Below, in pieces: positions 1-13,006 of a stretch of 64,000 nucleotides of DNA (the first letter of the stretch is position 1; every line of letters begins with the position of its first letter). The notes beneath the pieces were generated by a model. The model searched no databases, was not told the origin of the DNA, and was given only the letters and a program-made list of their open reading frames with translations. This DNA comes from Trochalopteron elliotii. Its lineage: Eukaryota; Chordata; Aves; Passeriformes; Leiothrichidae. The position numbers were made by a program, and so were the translations under genes. The DNA lies in contig JANPWX010000076.1 of assembly GCA_024734555.1 (NCBI GenBank), forward strand, positions 1,256,689 through 1,320,688, given 5' to 3'.

Positions 1-115
1 GGCCTTTGTAAAATGAGAGAAATAAAGAAAAGTTTATGGAAGTAATTTCTGAATTGCCAGTGACAGATATTTTCCTTTGATTTCACACATTTGCAGAAGA
101 TAGAAGAGACCTTAC
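1..115 (-). other. KHDRBS2: Partial intron downstream of the 59-nt KHDRBS2 exon
   Basis: This is intronic by position between the 59-nt exon and the last coding exon, which is off the left edge. Apart from the donor I see no repeat or motif. The exon's reading frame has no stop in this stretch. Confidence 0.8.
110..115 (-). other. KHDRBS2: 5' splice site of the 59-nt KHDRBS2 exon
   Basis: GTAAGG directly follows the exon on the sense strand, a near-consensus donor. The exon frame stays open across it to the window edge. Confidence 0.85.
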
Positions 116-174
116 CGTAGCTGTCATAAGCCTCTTCACTTGTTCCGTGACCATAGTCATAATATTCAGGCACA
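116..174 (-). CDS. KHDRBS2: KHDRBS2 coding exon (59 nt, probably exon 8 of 9)
   Basis: Read on the minus strand this exon completes a split Ser codon and then encodes VPEYYDYGHGTSEEAYDSY, ending one base into the next codon. This closely matches my recollection of the tyrosine-rich tail of KHDRBS2. The paralogue KHDRBS3 differs here, with a Gly-Ala-Asp-Tyr-Tyr start. An AG acceptor (TTACAG, ending at 175) and a GTAAGG donor (115-110) flank it. The phase fits the 83-nt exon at 13659-13741. KHDRBS2 (SLM-1) is a nuclear STAR protein that binds UAAA/UUAA-type RNA through a KH domain and controls alternative splicing, notably of neurexins in neurons. The Tyr-rich tail is a target of tyrosine kinases in this family. 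The length is not a multiple of three, so skipping it would shift the frame. The next codon starts with G, compatible with the Ala that follows in other vertebrates. The last coding exon is outside the window. Confidence 0.92.
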
Positions 175-200
175 CTGTAACAGATTCAGATAGCCATGTC
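175..200 (-). other. KHDRBS2: 3' splice site of the 59-nt KHDRBS2 exon, weak pyrimidine tract
   Basis: The sense strand reads TCTGAATCTGTTACAG into the exon. Pyrimidines are interrupted by purines throughout, so no real polypyrimidine tract is visible. A plausible branch point is the A at 199 in a TGAC context, 24 nt from the exon. The AG itself is in the right phase. Confidence 0.7.
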
Positions 201-3200
201 ACTATTATCATGGGTAACCAACTCAAAACAAAAACAGAGCTCACAAAATAAATGGCATTTTAACACTTTGACATGATAGCATAGTCCAGCTAGTTTCAGG
301 AATAGTGAATATTTAAAGATATGGAAGAAAATGTACCAGTAACCATAAAAGCTATCATACAGTAAGTACATCACATTTCTTATCTACTCAGCATAAAACA
401 AATCTGGTCCTAAATACGTAAACCTGGAGATGTGACAAGAACTGAGAGAAATTCTATCTGCAAAAATGAGGTCTGAAAAAAGACCACTATCATTGACTGC
501 TGTTAAACCAACAAAAGGGGTGTCATCCCCATTTATCTGTAATTCTAAACATTTATGTGTTACCAAACTCCACACAATTTGTTTTCACAAAGCTGACTGT
601 ATTGCATGGTGTGGAACCTGTAAACGACTTAACTTTATCAAAAACACTGACAGGTTTCCGGCTTTGATCCTGAAGAAGAAAGCATGTTTCCACTGCCTGT
701 AGAGAGAAATTTGATTCTCCACAGCCTTTTTCCTTATGCAGTTATTGGATCTCCATGGAAAGTTTTATACAGTGATCAATAAAACAGAAATTGAAAGAAA
801 TAAGGGTCTAGGAGTGCGAAATCACACAACAGTCTCAAGCTCACTTTTCCACCATTTTCAAAATTTATGTATAGCCATATTAACATGTTATCAAAAAATT
901 TCAGGTAATGGTTACATCCTGATAATCAGCAATTCCCAGCTATTATGTGAAGTGGGCAACTAGAAAATTCAACCTTTGAGACATAATTAAATGGAAAGGG
1001 AATTATTTACATTTTTGCTTCACTGCTATTATTATTTATAGTTTACACGGTGTTTTTGGTACCTGGTACCAAATTCAAGATCAGGTTGCTTCTATTCTCA
1101 GGTAACAGGTAAACACACAAGAATCAGTCTCTGCCCAGAAAAATCTGCGAACTCCATGAACTCCTCTATATTGTATTTCTCCAGTCTGCAGTGAACCAAA
1201 CAGAAAATGTAACACTTTCTCTGTTGACAGCTTTTAGTTGTTGTTACTTCTGCTTCTTTTTCCCTGGACACTGTGTGAGACAGACTCTTGCAAAATGAAC
1301 AGAAGCAGGCAAGCAGCTCAGTATTGCTATAGTTATTACATTATTACTCAGGCCATTTTCCATATTGGATTATTGTTTTAAAAATATTAGTTTACACTTG
1401 AGAGAGAAGCTTAGTTGACAGTGGAGTGCAAGTAGAAATATTTCAGAAGTGCAGTAGAGATAAACAAGCAATCTATAACAATTATTTTCTTAACCTAATT
1501 TTAACTTTTTTCACAAAGAGCCTGTAATCAGATTTTTAATTTCTTGAACTTAATAGCTATCCATAACTATTCTTGGAATAATTTCTGAGAATGTTTCATA
1601 TTCTATATCTCACTTGAGAACATGGACTGCATGTATCTGATAACTGACAGTCAAGCTGTTTTGACTTGGGTCATGTCCCCCTCTGAATGGCTAGGGATAG
1701 CTCTCATAGTTTCTGGCTACAAATATCTATGGATTTGCTTTGGTTTTATTTTTTAACTGAAAATTTAACTATAATCGTTGTGGATTAATTCAGTAATTTA
1801 GTCAGAAGTTATTCATGTGAGTGAGTGAATTACAATGACACCAGTATCTCAGAGAGATGCAATTCATTTGCTAAAGCAGTTGCAGAAAATGGACATAAGA
1901 ATAACATGAATGAAATTAAGTTAACACTTCAATGAAGATTTTTCCCAATGCCAAGAGAGCTCTATAGGACACAATCACTGTCAAGACTTTCCAGTTGCTT
2001 GAAAATTAATTATCTAAATACACCCACCCTCCTATTGAAATGGTACAAGAAACAAAGAGGAAGAATACATATTTTATTTGTGGAACACAATATTCATTCT
2101 GTATTATTCTGCAATTATTTTAGTAGCCAATTAAATAAAATTAGAGGATTATGTAAGGTGAAGTAAAGCACTGCAGCTTCAGAGTTAAATCATTTACCTA
2201 ATCATAGCTACAAAGCTCATGGCTTAGATGTAAGAAATGACTTGCACTGTTCAGAACAGACACATGACATACCACCCAGCCCTGGCAGACAGCCGTATGA
2301 AAAACTAATTTTAGAAGCTGCATTTTGGCATGCTGCCTGCTTTCCTGGGTAGAGGAGGGTGTTGGACTAGTGAGTGGTGTTAAAAGAAAAGAAACACAAG
2401 AACTCCTATCTTCTGCCAGCAGATAAGAAGCTAATATTTCTTCCTGATACATTTTTGCAAACTAAAGCAGCTGCCTCCAAAGGTTAGCTTTAAAAGGAGG
2501 ACAATCCAAAGGCCAGTAACTTATCAACAGCAGTCCTGGTTTCAGTGATCACTGATGAGGGCCTTGATCTATTACCCATCAACACAACATCCAGCAGAAC
2601 ACAAGACTTGCAAAAGCAGGTAAAAGATTCACTGCTACATTATTGGCGTTGTACATTTTTATTTGAGAAAGAAATACACAATCATAGAGATAATAAGGAT
2701 GTGAGATAAAAATCCTGCAGTGAACATTCTGAACTGAAATAGACTATCAACAGAATAATAAGGTAATACACTAATCATAAAATAAGAAACAAACTGTATT
2801 ACAACTATAAAAAGGAAGTAATTTGTTACATACCGCATACTTGATGTCTGCGAGCACAATACTTAACAGATTCCTGAAGACATGTAATTCACAGCACAAT
2901 ACAATTGTCATCTAAGTCCTCCAACTTTATTTCCCTGACTGTAACATCTTTTTCATGCATTTGAGCCAAAATGGCATTTCAAATTCCTTGCCAACTCATA
3001 TAGAAAAGTGTTTTGAAGAATATGTAATTGAATAAAACTTATTTCTTACTATGAAATACCAGAATTAAAATCATATTTTGTGGGCCAGACTGCTTATCCA
3101 TTCATCTGCTTTATTTTAAACCTCTCTGAATACTCACTATAATCTATTATATGCATTTAGTTGTAGACATTTTCCTCTGTTTTATAGCAAACAATGGGCT

Positions 3201-6200
3201 ATATTTATAAAAATTGTGTGATAGATTATGGCTTTACAAACATGAGGTTCTTTTTTTAAAAAATTACTGAACTACAGAGAGATGTAGTTTCATTTGCATT
3301 ATGGCCAACTGAGAAGGAAGCAATCAGCAAATGCATTCAGCATAAATAATACTTGTTTATATAATTTTATAGTTCTCAGACTGTTCCTGGAAAATATAGT
3401 GATCATGAGCTCTAGAAACCACTGACTCTCTTGGCAGTGCTAATTGGAAACAAAACATCATTATCTATCATTAGCATTCATTACTTGCAAGCAACACGAA
3501 GTGTAATTTACTTAAAGTACATGCACCCACCTGAAAGCAGAATGCAACACATTTTATAAAGCAGACAGGATTAACTCATTACCAACTGCTCAGCTTTTAC
3601 TTGCACTATACTTTAACACCAGATTTCTGAAACACAGAGGTCTTGATATACTGTGATTTACACTTTAGTAACCTTCTGCAGGTAGCACTCATGGAAAAAT
3701 TGATATGCACAGGGGTACGTAACTTACAAGCAGTTTAAATTGGGTTTGTATATGAGAAACTGATGTAATTTCTCTCTATAGGAAATATTTACAATACAGA
3801 TATATGACTCTGTCTTAATTCCTATTCTGTGGCCAAGGAGATTAATAAATAATACATTTACTGGAAGTCTTCATAATCTTTACCTATTTATGCTTAATTT
3901 TTTTCAACTTTTCATTTTGGTTAATATTTTTGAACATGTTCATTTTAAAGATTTGAAATCCAAGTTTCCATAAACCGTGATCTGTTTTCTTCATGCTGAT
4001 AAAGCTGGATCAGTTTCCAAAGAAACTGCAAAATCCAAACCAGCACAAGACGCTTGTTTTTGAGAGATAAGGGTCCTTTAGTGCCTTCCAAACTGTATTA
4101 TCCAGGGCTCCTATGACATGACAAAGGCTCGAGTACAGAGACTGTATCTAAATGGAAACCTTTAAAACCAACAAAGACTTTTAACCTCTCATCAAGTGGG
4201 ACATTTTCAAATTGATATTAGTGCAAAAAAATGAATTCCAATTTGATTGCGTCAACACTCATGGGAAGCCACACAGCTTTTTGCTCAAAAGCTTGTACAG
4301 CAGAGTGCTTTAAAGTGGTTTAGGCTGAGAACCACAAACAAAAGTGTTAAGACTGAAGCCACAAAAGTCAGACTCTTGGGTCAACAAGCTACCCAAGGGA
4401 AGCGTGATGCTCAGCACTCAGAGGTCACTGGGGTTAGGTACAGCAAAACATGACATTAACGAATAGACTGCATTAGCCTTTGAGCAATCTCTTCCTGCAC
4501 CTGCAGGAAGCTTCTGGCAAGAGACTCTGGGTTATCAACGTCACCATTTGGCTCCCTGGCTGCTCTTACAGCTGCAGTAATACAAGGCAGCAGAACACTG
4601 CAAGAACTCGAGAACAGAAGTACTTCTTGTTCCCTTGCACTCTTTGGTTGTGTGTGGTTTTTTGTTTTGCTCTTCCTTTCTCTCTTTTTGTTTTTTGGTG
4701 AAGGATGTATCTAAGCTTTTATTCTCAAGTGTGGTTGCAGACACACAATGAGCTCACCAAAGCAGAAAGGTACAAGAAAGAGTTCATCTTCTTTAAACAT
4801 CGCTAACAAGTGAATCTGTACAGAAGTGTGTTCTGTAGTCTATCCTAAAAGATCCTAAGACACGGAAAGTATTTGAGTAAGATCTGTTAATTTAGATTTA
4901 GCAGATCATATTTTCCTGTTAAAACATTTTCTTTTTTTGCTTTTCTAATGGTACTTTTTAACTGGTAGAGTATATGTTAGTATGATATAAGAATATTTTA
5001 CTAGGAAATTTTTGGGAAGGAGCTGGCCAATTTGAGAGGCTTTTGATAAATCACTGGAATTATAGAGAATTACAACTCTGCCATTAGATAATAATTAGGC
5101 TTCTTTTCTGAATTAGAGGAATTGGTTCAAACTAGAGATTCAGCTGATGCCAGTGAAGGTCCACAATTCAGACTCATAATGAAATAGGCTAAAAACTTGT
5201 ACACCAGTCTTTGAAGAAGTAAAAATAATTTAAGATATTTCCATCTTTGTGTTATAGTACTCAACAATGAGTGAGAATGAATTAATATTGTGATTTGGTA
5301 TTGGACCTCTCTGAGGAGGGATTCCCAGGCTTTGACTGTTTGCAATCAGCATCTATACACAGGTACAGATAAATGAACCTATATCACTCCTTACAGATAT
5401 ATCCCCATCAGGGTTACGTTTAGACAAAATTCTTGAGTCAAGCTAATGCCCAGGATAGCCCACAAGGATCCCTAGAAGTGGGATTTAATATTTTAGAGGT
5501 GGGATTCAGTATTTTAGACAAGTTTCTTTTTCACATCCTCAAATGGATCCTTTGAACTCTTCGTCTATATGAAATTATCTCCTTTTTTCCCTATATAATT
5601 TCTGTTCAGTAATCTTTGGCATTTCCAACTTGCAACATCCATAACTGGTACAATCAAATATTCAGTTCCTGTGCTAATAGGATCCAGTCTAATGTTACTG
5701 CAGTTGTTTCATGTAAGACTGTGTTTGTAAAGCTTCTCCCTCCTACATGAGGGAGGGAGCCAGCATGATTTAACACACACTTGGTCATGAAAGAAAACCT
5801 GTTTACACAAAGCAGTATATTTCTGCCTGGAAGAGAGGTGAGCAAGATCTGCATTCACATGAATTACAATATATGAAATTTTTACAAAATAATATCTCTT
5901 GGAAATGTGTGAATAAAGAAACAAACCTTCTAGGAATCTGAAACTTACTGAACATTTTTACTTAATAGAGCATTGTATCTATAGGGAAGATAACAAATCT
6001 TTTTGAAAATAGGAACTTACAGGATTCAGTCTTAAATCACAAATACAGTCCTTTACACAATACTTCTTTGAATTAATGGAATAATATGGCGAACATTTTA
6101 GTGGATAGTCTCCCTTTTTCTGAAAGCTTATTTTTGATTGTATCCAATACTTCTAACAGAGGAGAATATCTCCATTACCATACTCCTGGATTTATTTAGT

Positions 6201-8045
6201 ACCTTTCAACATGCCTGAAGTTAAACTAGATTCAACTGTCTCCACCATTTTTGTAGGTTTAGCTTTATGCTACTGAAAATATGAATTTAAAACTATTATA
6301 AACAATGAAGGCAGTAAAGTCATACAAGCATAGGACTGGAGAGCCAACATAACTGCAAGATGACTTTGGGTTCTGAACATTTTGCAAAACACGAAATAGA
6401 AACCGATCTGCCATTTAATCCCACGTGGCAATTTCTATTTATCTATTCCACATTCCACTGCCATTTTCTTATAGATACAGAATTGTGACTAACTGTTTTA
6501 GAATATAATACCAAATGTCTGCAGACAGAGTATTTGCGAAGGGAATGATGCAGCATTTTAGGAATCTGAAACAATTTTAGAAGAAAAACTTTTCACTAGT
6601 TCTGAGCAGTGAAATTTGATTCCACTTTGCTCATTTAATCAAATAAATGAGAAGTGGCATTTGAAAACAGTTTCTGATGATGAATGCCATAAGTAGATTG
6701 CTGTGAAGATACATAAAATGTCATATTCTAGGCTTCCTGCCTTGATTGATTTCAACAGATTGGAAATAAAATATAGGGAAATTTTTATTTACAGACAGGT
6801 GGATATAAGCACATAGCCAAAATGAAATATAGCAAAATATAAATACAATGCACAGTGCTTAAAAAGTGAAAGAGCGAGTAGTAGAGAAAATAATAATGAA
6901 TATCTAAGTTTGCAAAGAATCAGTGTAACTATTCTAGCTATTGCAGCCTGGATTATATTTATATGTTTATGTATTTTACTACATAAAATATTTTGATAGT
7001 GAGATAGAAGTGTGAAAATCCCTGATTATATCACCAAAACATTTAACTATGTGATAATCTACTAATTCAATTCATGATTATTTGCAGGCTTGTCTAACCA
7101 TTGTTTTTAAACTAAGGACAAAATTCTTCCATTTAATTATGGAGAGTTCACAACTGATCTGCTGGAAGTTTTCTCAAAGCAAGTAGCTGAAAACAGTGAG
7201 GCTTCTGAATAGAGTTCACCAAGGAACATGTACACCCAGCTGAACCTTATACTGCTGTCCTTACAAGTGTACTAGTCCGTTGTTTTACTTGCAACATTGC
7301 TTTGAGAAACTCATCTTCAGAACCAGATGTACATACACTACCTTGATATCTGGAGGTCAAGCAGGATGAACTGGAGGTCAGGCAAATATATCCTGCTGAT
7401 GCAAATAATTCTTGTAGATACAACTGGATAAAATACTCTTCCTAAATCATTTTGCAGCATGGCTTTGCACTGATGTGATTGTACTGTAAGCCACATAAGT
7501 GACATGGACTGAACTGTGCTCCATGTTGTACTCCTGCCTATCAGATCAGAAATAAGTAAGAGATCCCTAAAGCTCCTGTACTAGCAGCCCGCACTGCAGA
7601 AAAAAAGAAGCTATAAACACAAGCTTTGGTGTAGACAATATGATCTTTGTAACAGAGACAATAACCAGGGAAAACAGTTTATTTTCCAAGTCAATAATTT
7701 GTCATATATTCAACTTCAGTGGCTGAATATGCTCTTGAAATTTTCTGTGGGTATGAGTAATTAGAAGAATGTAGCATTTATTACAGGCTGAATGGATAGG
7801 CATTGCTACAAACAGATAGCTACTGGGATAAGATTATATTATATGATCATAGTATCTATTTTCCATAGCAGCACAGTGGACACTGGCAGCATTTTTGTCC
7901 TTTTACTTCTGTTACTAGTATTGGACTTTTCACATAACAGTGCAGCTTTAGGTATTATTGTACCTTTTGAACTAAACACAATTCAGTGAGGTGAAAGATA
8001 TCAACTTGAATTTCTCTCTTACTGCACCTTTTTTTCTTCTTCAGT
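200..8045. other. Intronic DNA with no recognisable feature
   Basis: This is AT-rich unique-looking sequence. I found no retroposon I could name, no RNA gene and no frame longer than about 90 codons. A short near-palindrome built on two GGTACC sites lies near 1060-1076. A 10-base CTGGAGGTCA motif occurs twice near 7350-7380. Confidence 0.6.
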
Positions 8046-8132
8046 CTAAGATAATTCTCTTTGATAATTCCATTTTAGCAATTATTCCATTCCATTTCCA
8101 TATCTCTAAGATAATTCCATTTTAGCAATTAT
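8046..8132. repeat. Local direct duplication, 23-bp exact repeat
   Basis: A 23-base segment beginning GATAATTCCATTTTAGCAAT occurs at 8063 and again at 8110. The preceding TCTAAGATAATTC is also repeated (8045 and 8104). It looks like a slippage or small tandem-duplication product in intronic DNA. Confidence 0.85.
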
Positions 8133-9089
8133 CTAATACAATGTTTGTCTGTCTTCAAATCTTGCAAGAACTTAGAATTTATTCCAGATATATTAATGCC
8201 ATATTTCTTTATGTTAAAGCTTAGATTCTGTACTATCATTAACATCTTAGAGGGGAAATTCAGAGATGACATGGCCTATAATATGCAATTCTGCATCAGA
8301 AACAGAAGTTTGATTATTTTCTCAGCAGACGCAGGATGGGTTTGATGTGTGAGTTTGACAGACCAAAAAGAAGTTCTTAGTCCAAAATGATTGGCATACC
8401 AGCATGAAATATCTGTCCAGAGGACTACTGCCTAAAGTATTACATAAATTGTTTGCAAGATTAACAGTAAATATTTTGCCAAGAATTGCTTCAAGGTCCT
8501 AAAACTGGGTTACTGTTATTATTATTAGTGAGGCTGGGTGCAGGCAGACATGAGAAATGCTTTTTACCTATGTCATCTTGCAGTCACAGCAAGGATGACA
8601 ACATACCATCACAAAGCCTGTACTGCTGTGGGATGGAATCTGTAACAGCAACATTGTGCACTATTTTCATCTGTCTTTTATCACTGAATTATTTATTCTT
8701 CTTGTCACTAAGTTATGGGTTTTCTGATATTTACAAGTCTATTTACAGCCTAAGGTGGGAATCATAAGCTCTTCTTTCTTTGGACAGTACACACTCGGCA
8801 ACGCATTTTTCTGCTGACCTGTTTTTAACAAAAGACATACAGAAAAAAGGCAGAATAAAAAGCCAGGCAACCAGACCTGAAAGCCATTGCCAATATACCA
8901 TCTACCTGCTCACAAAAACCAGGATGGATCTATGGATGAGTGTTCATGCCAGGCATTGTGGAACAGGAAAATAATATCGAACTCAAATTTTAAGCTTCAT
9001 CAGAAAATCATTGGCTTCCTCTGCTCTTCCTTGTTGGGCACCACTGTTTACACTACACATGTCTGGATAAGTTGGGCACAAGTGGATTA

Positions 9090-9525
9090 AAGAGAATATA
9101 CCCTTCCTGGTTCATCCCATGACTGGCCAGTCAGTCCCAGGTTTCCTTGGTATCTCTTTTGGCTGTGAGACATGGTATCTTTGAATTGAAACTGTTGGTG
9201 CTGGCAGAGACACAAAGGCCAGTGGAGATGATTGCAGATGTGGTTGCCGAGCTGAAGATGGCTCTGTTGGTCACCACAATCCCTCAGCAAATGATCCATT
9301 TCCACCAAATTATTCTGTGGTCTTGGCTGAGGACTCTGGCCACACTTTGCATGTGGGACAGTCTGATGCCTAACAACCCCTGAGTAACCAAAGAGACTGA
9401 TCTTCTACATCTCCTCACAAAACTTTGCATCCTTTTCTTCTGGTGATCTAGTGACCTCAGTCCATGAATCCTGGGCAGTGGTGATAGTTCAACAGACTCA
9501 GAAGTTCCTGGTAAGAAAATCAAAA
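9090..9525. other. Unidentified stretch of higher sequence complexity
   Basis: This stretch is more GC-balanced than the flanking intron and has overlapping frames of 70-80 codons on both strands. I do not recognise any product or repeat family. It may be a decayed mobile element. No splice sites or start context make a gene case. Confidence 0.3.
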
Positions 9526-10324
9526 AGTGTATTACATTTTGAAAGCTAACAGGATTCTCCTACATTTTGTGTTACAGCTGAGTTGGAAATTAACATTTCT
9601 ACCATTTTGTATATCATGTCTATATTTTCAAATAAAGTTGTTAGACTAGAGGTTTGGGAGGTAAATCTAGCTGGCAGAGAGGTTTTGAGTGTCCTCTGCC
9701 TTACTTTCAAGTACATAGAGAGTAGTGTATGAACTTAACAACTACTGAATATATCTCTTGGTGTGTCTGGACAGGCAGATATTCTTATCAACAAAATCCA
9801 TCTTTACATTATATGGAATGGAAGGGAAGAGAGAGGAAAACAAGGTTTCATCGAGAAATTCAAATTACAGTGCAATATGCCCATGGGAAGTATGTCAGAT
9901 TTGGTGTCTTCTCCTGCCCACTGATATGGTTGCTTCCTTGTTCTTTTTGGTATTGGAAAAAGCATTCATCATAATTAAAAACTGTATTTTGACATCTGTA
10001 TGAAAAAATTTCTAAAATGAGTAGGGTTTCCAAATGTCCTCAGAAAACGTGCAGTCCATCACAGAATCCTGCAAATAATGCTTACAGACTTAGTTGGTGT
10101 CCTGTTCTAGGGCAAATTTGTAAAGAAACCTTGGAATGGGGTCCTTCTAGAAAACAAATTCAAGCGGCCCCTTCCCCAGCTGGTCTGGGTAAAAATTTCC
10201 TTAGAGGAAAGTGGAAAAAACCTGTTTATTCAACAAGTAAAGTGCCCAGAAGCAGAAGAAGAATGAACAATATCATAAACAATAAAACCTCTCGCTGCTC
10301 TGAAGAGAGATGGTGAATTGATAA

Positions 10325-10850
10325 AGTCCTTGCCATGGGTTGTAGCTCAGCTCTCTCAGTCTCTCATCAGTCCCTCTGGCTCTGGAAAATGCCATCCCGG
10401 GCCCCAGTGGGCTTGCAGGTGTGAGCTCTGTGTGTTCTCTGGGTTTTTCAGGCCAGAACAGGTTTAAACAGTTCCAAGGAAAAGGAAAAAAACAGTCCAG
10501 GGAACTTCTGTGCCCCAGCTAGCCAAAAACTAAAAAGCAAAAGAGAACTCTCTCCTGCTGTCCATCCATAGACAACACAGTCCAGGAGCAGAATGAGGGG
10601 CAATGAGAGCAGTTTCTGCAAACAAACTCCGTGGTTCTTCTTTTCCCCCTTCACTCTCAGAACCAGTCTTAAAGGTGTAGAACTTAACATCCAGCATAAA
10701 CAGAACAGACAATTTGGGTATACAAGCATCATAAAGCCACCCCAGGACAGTTGGGAAGGACAGACAGTTCATTTAAATCTGTCCTGAAGTTCCGCCTTGT
10801 GTGCTGAGTTGTCATTATGGGACAGGAAAATAAGGAGGGGAAAAGTGGCT
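10325..10850. mobile_element. LTR-like block, possible decayed avian endogenous retrovirus LTR
   Basis: The block is richer in GC than the surroundings and includes phrases I associate with passerine ERV LTRs, such as GTAGAACTTAACATCCAGCA and the CATAAAGCCACCCCAGGACA region near 10730-10750. No terminal TG/CA pair, target duplication or internal retroviral gene can be fixed. Strand and ends are therefore left open. The family call is from memory and tentative. Confidence 0.4.
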
Positions 10851-12900
10851 TTACAAATACATCTGCTATTTAAAGCAGGACATACCTCCATGCAATATAG
10901 ACTGTCATAACCCATAATTGTCTTGTTTCTAAAATAAGCCTCCCCAACTTAATAAGGTACAGGTGGCACTTACCATAGTGAGAGTCCTGCTTTTCTCTTT
11001 CTTCAAGTTGCTTCTTTGCTCCATTTCAAGGTGTGCTTGAGATGCCTTTTAGCTTGTTCAGACATGCAGACTTACTGTGGGTTTCATTTCAGCCTGATTT
11101 TGAGACTGTGTCATGACTTCTTCCACAGGTGCCCCCAACCCCCTAGTTTCAGCCTAAAAATCAGACTGCTGTCATGAAAGCCAGAGCTTTCTGTCTGGAG
11201 GAGTTCATTGAAGTCCATTAGAGAAGGACCTATAGCAAGTGTACTGTTGGACCTGCAACACCACCCCTGACTTTTTGTACAAATTTTTAGATAATTGTGA
11301 ATTAAAGTACAGCTGAATCTAAATGGTCTTGGGGATTGGTATTTGTGGTGTTCCTTCTATTAAACCATAATCCTATGTTGTAGCACTGTGCATATTGATA
11401 CTGCGCTCATTTCCAGTGCTGTTGGCAGAGCTTTGCTTGCAAAATTCTAAAGCAGACCTCTTGAACAACAAAGGACTAAGCCCCCCCAGATGAAGTATAT
11501 ACAGGCAGAAAGACTCTGGCAAATGGGAAGGAGATACAAGGTATGGAAGACAAAGGCAGGGGTAACAGGGGTGGTGGTGGTGGCGGCAGGCTGCCCAAAT
11601 CTTATCTTCACTCTGTGCATGGGGTGAGCAGGGGAACAAGGCATGACTTACTATGAGCTCTGCTCTAAAGCACACTGAAGTCAGCCTGTGCTCAGACCAT
11701 CCACCCTGTCTGTTCATGACTCTCTACACCAACATGTTCTTCTTTTTGAAGCAATGGAGAGAATAAGACTTGGTCAATATGCACAGCAAGACAAACAGTC
11801 AGAAAAAAGTATGTACCATCTCATTGTATTGTACATTTCATTGTATTGTATTACTATTTTTATTTTTTGTTCAGTAAGCAGGCATTTCTATGAAGCTAAA
11901 TGGCCAATAAGGTGCAGAAATAAAATCTGTGTATTTAATGGTCCATTTGTTCTTTAAATCTTTGAAATGAGAAGCATGTAACTCTGAAAGTGCTCTCTTT
12001 GAAATCAATAGGCTACTTGAGGTATTAAGTGCCACTCAACATGGGTAAGTATGACCACATGTCTTGTCATATATTTCAAAAGGAAATGGTTTAGTTGCAG
12101 ATTTTAAGCAGATTAGGTATCCTGGAGGTAGCTCAAATTATTAGAAAACATATCTGATGACTAAACTTAATAGCTGTTTAATTGACTAAATTATGTGACT
12201 ATAAATTTTCTTCCTTGTATCAAATTATCACTACTAGTTCTAGCTGCATCATAATACATTCCTCATAAAATTGATGTATTTGTCATTTAATTGCCTGGGA
12301 TATGCAAAGAAATTACAGGTTAATTCAGATGATATAAAGAAAGCAATGTCATAGCAAGAGATTTCCAACTAATTATTGTTTTTACATCAGAAGCAGTGTC
12401 TCCTGTGACAATTCACTCTTGTAGCAAAAGATGAGCTGAATTTTTTAAAAAAACATTGACGTACATTTGACAACAAGAATACTTACCTATACAATAACAT
12501 GATGGGTGCAGCCAGTAATGTATAATTACTTGAAACTGTTAAAGTATACTTGATGGGGTTCACATTTAGGTGTGACAAATCCTTTTAAATATACTTCACT
12601 AAATATAAAAATACTTATAAAGTGTTTTTTATCCACGGAAGTGCCACTCACTAGGGCAGTTCTGGAGCTGAACGTAATTCCGACAGGCATTTACATCAGC
12701 AAAGCATTCAGTGAAAAAGGTGGCTAAACAAAAAAGCAAGTTTAGGCTCCTTTGGCCTCGGGAGTGTAGAACTCTATAGGTATACATCACTTTCTTGCTC
12801 AGTGAGAACCATAGTAACTCAGATAAAATCTATGTCTTTTCTTGTTAAAATTTAATTTGCCTTTCCTCAACCTTACAAGTACTTTTCACAATGCAAAAGA
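10850..12900. other. Intronic DNA with no recognisable element
   Basis: This is unique-looking intronic sequence. The 11100-11720 part is moderately GC-rich and holds a 114-codon minus-strand frame with low-complexity His/Pro/Cys content. I regard that frame as non-coding. Confidence 0.5.
11570..11587 (+). repeat. Short (GGT)4(GGC)2 trinucleotide run
   Basis: Four GGT units are followed by two GGC units. It is a simple low-copy microsatellite in the intron. Confidence 0.85.
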
Positions 12901-12954
12901 GCACTTTTTAAATAACTGGCTGAAGGACCCTTTTATCCTTTAGCTTAAATGTGA

Positions 12955-13006
12955 AAAAGATGCAAATCCACATTTAATAAACACGCAGCTGCTGTCAAAT
13001 TAATGG
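12955..13006. promoter_or_regulatory. Candidate cis-regulatory motif cluster (octamer, E-box, homeodomain cores)
   Basis: A perfect POU octamer ATGCAAAT (12960-12967), an E-box CAGCTG (12986-12991), TGTCA and the homeodomain core TTAAT lie within about 50 bp, roughly 0.7 kb into the intron after the 83-nt exon. Such clusters occur in neural enhancers, which would suit a neuronally expressed gene. Short motifs also arise by chance in AT-rich DNA. Confidence 0.25.

Noticed and set aside
1..12. Possible 3' acceptor (ACAAAG) of the last KHDRBS2 coding exon at the extreme left on the minus strand
   Set aside because: It would make an intron of about 110 bp and give Gly instead of the expected Ala at the junction. 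Only three bases follow, too few to test.
10017..10316. 99-codon plus-strand frame with a basic C-terminus
   Set aside because: No recognisable domain, promoter or splice context. It lies just beside the LTR-like block and is probably non-coding.
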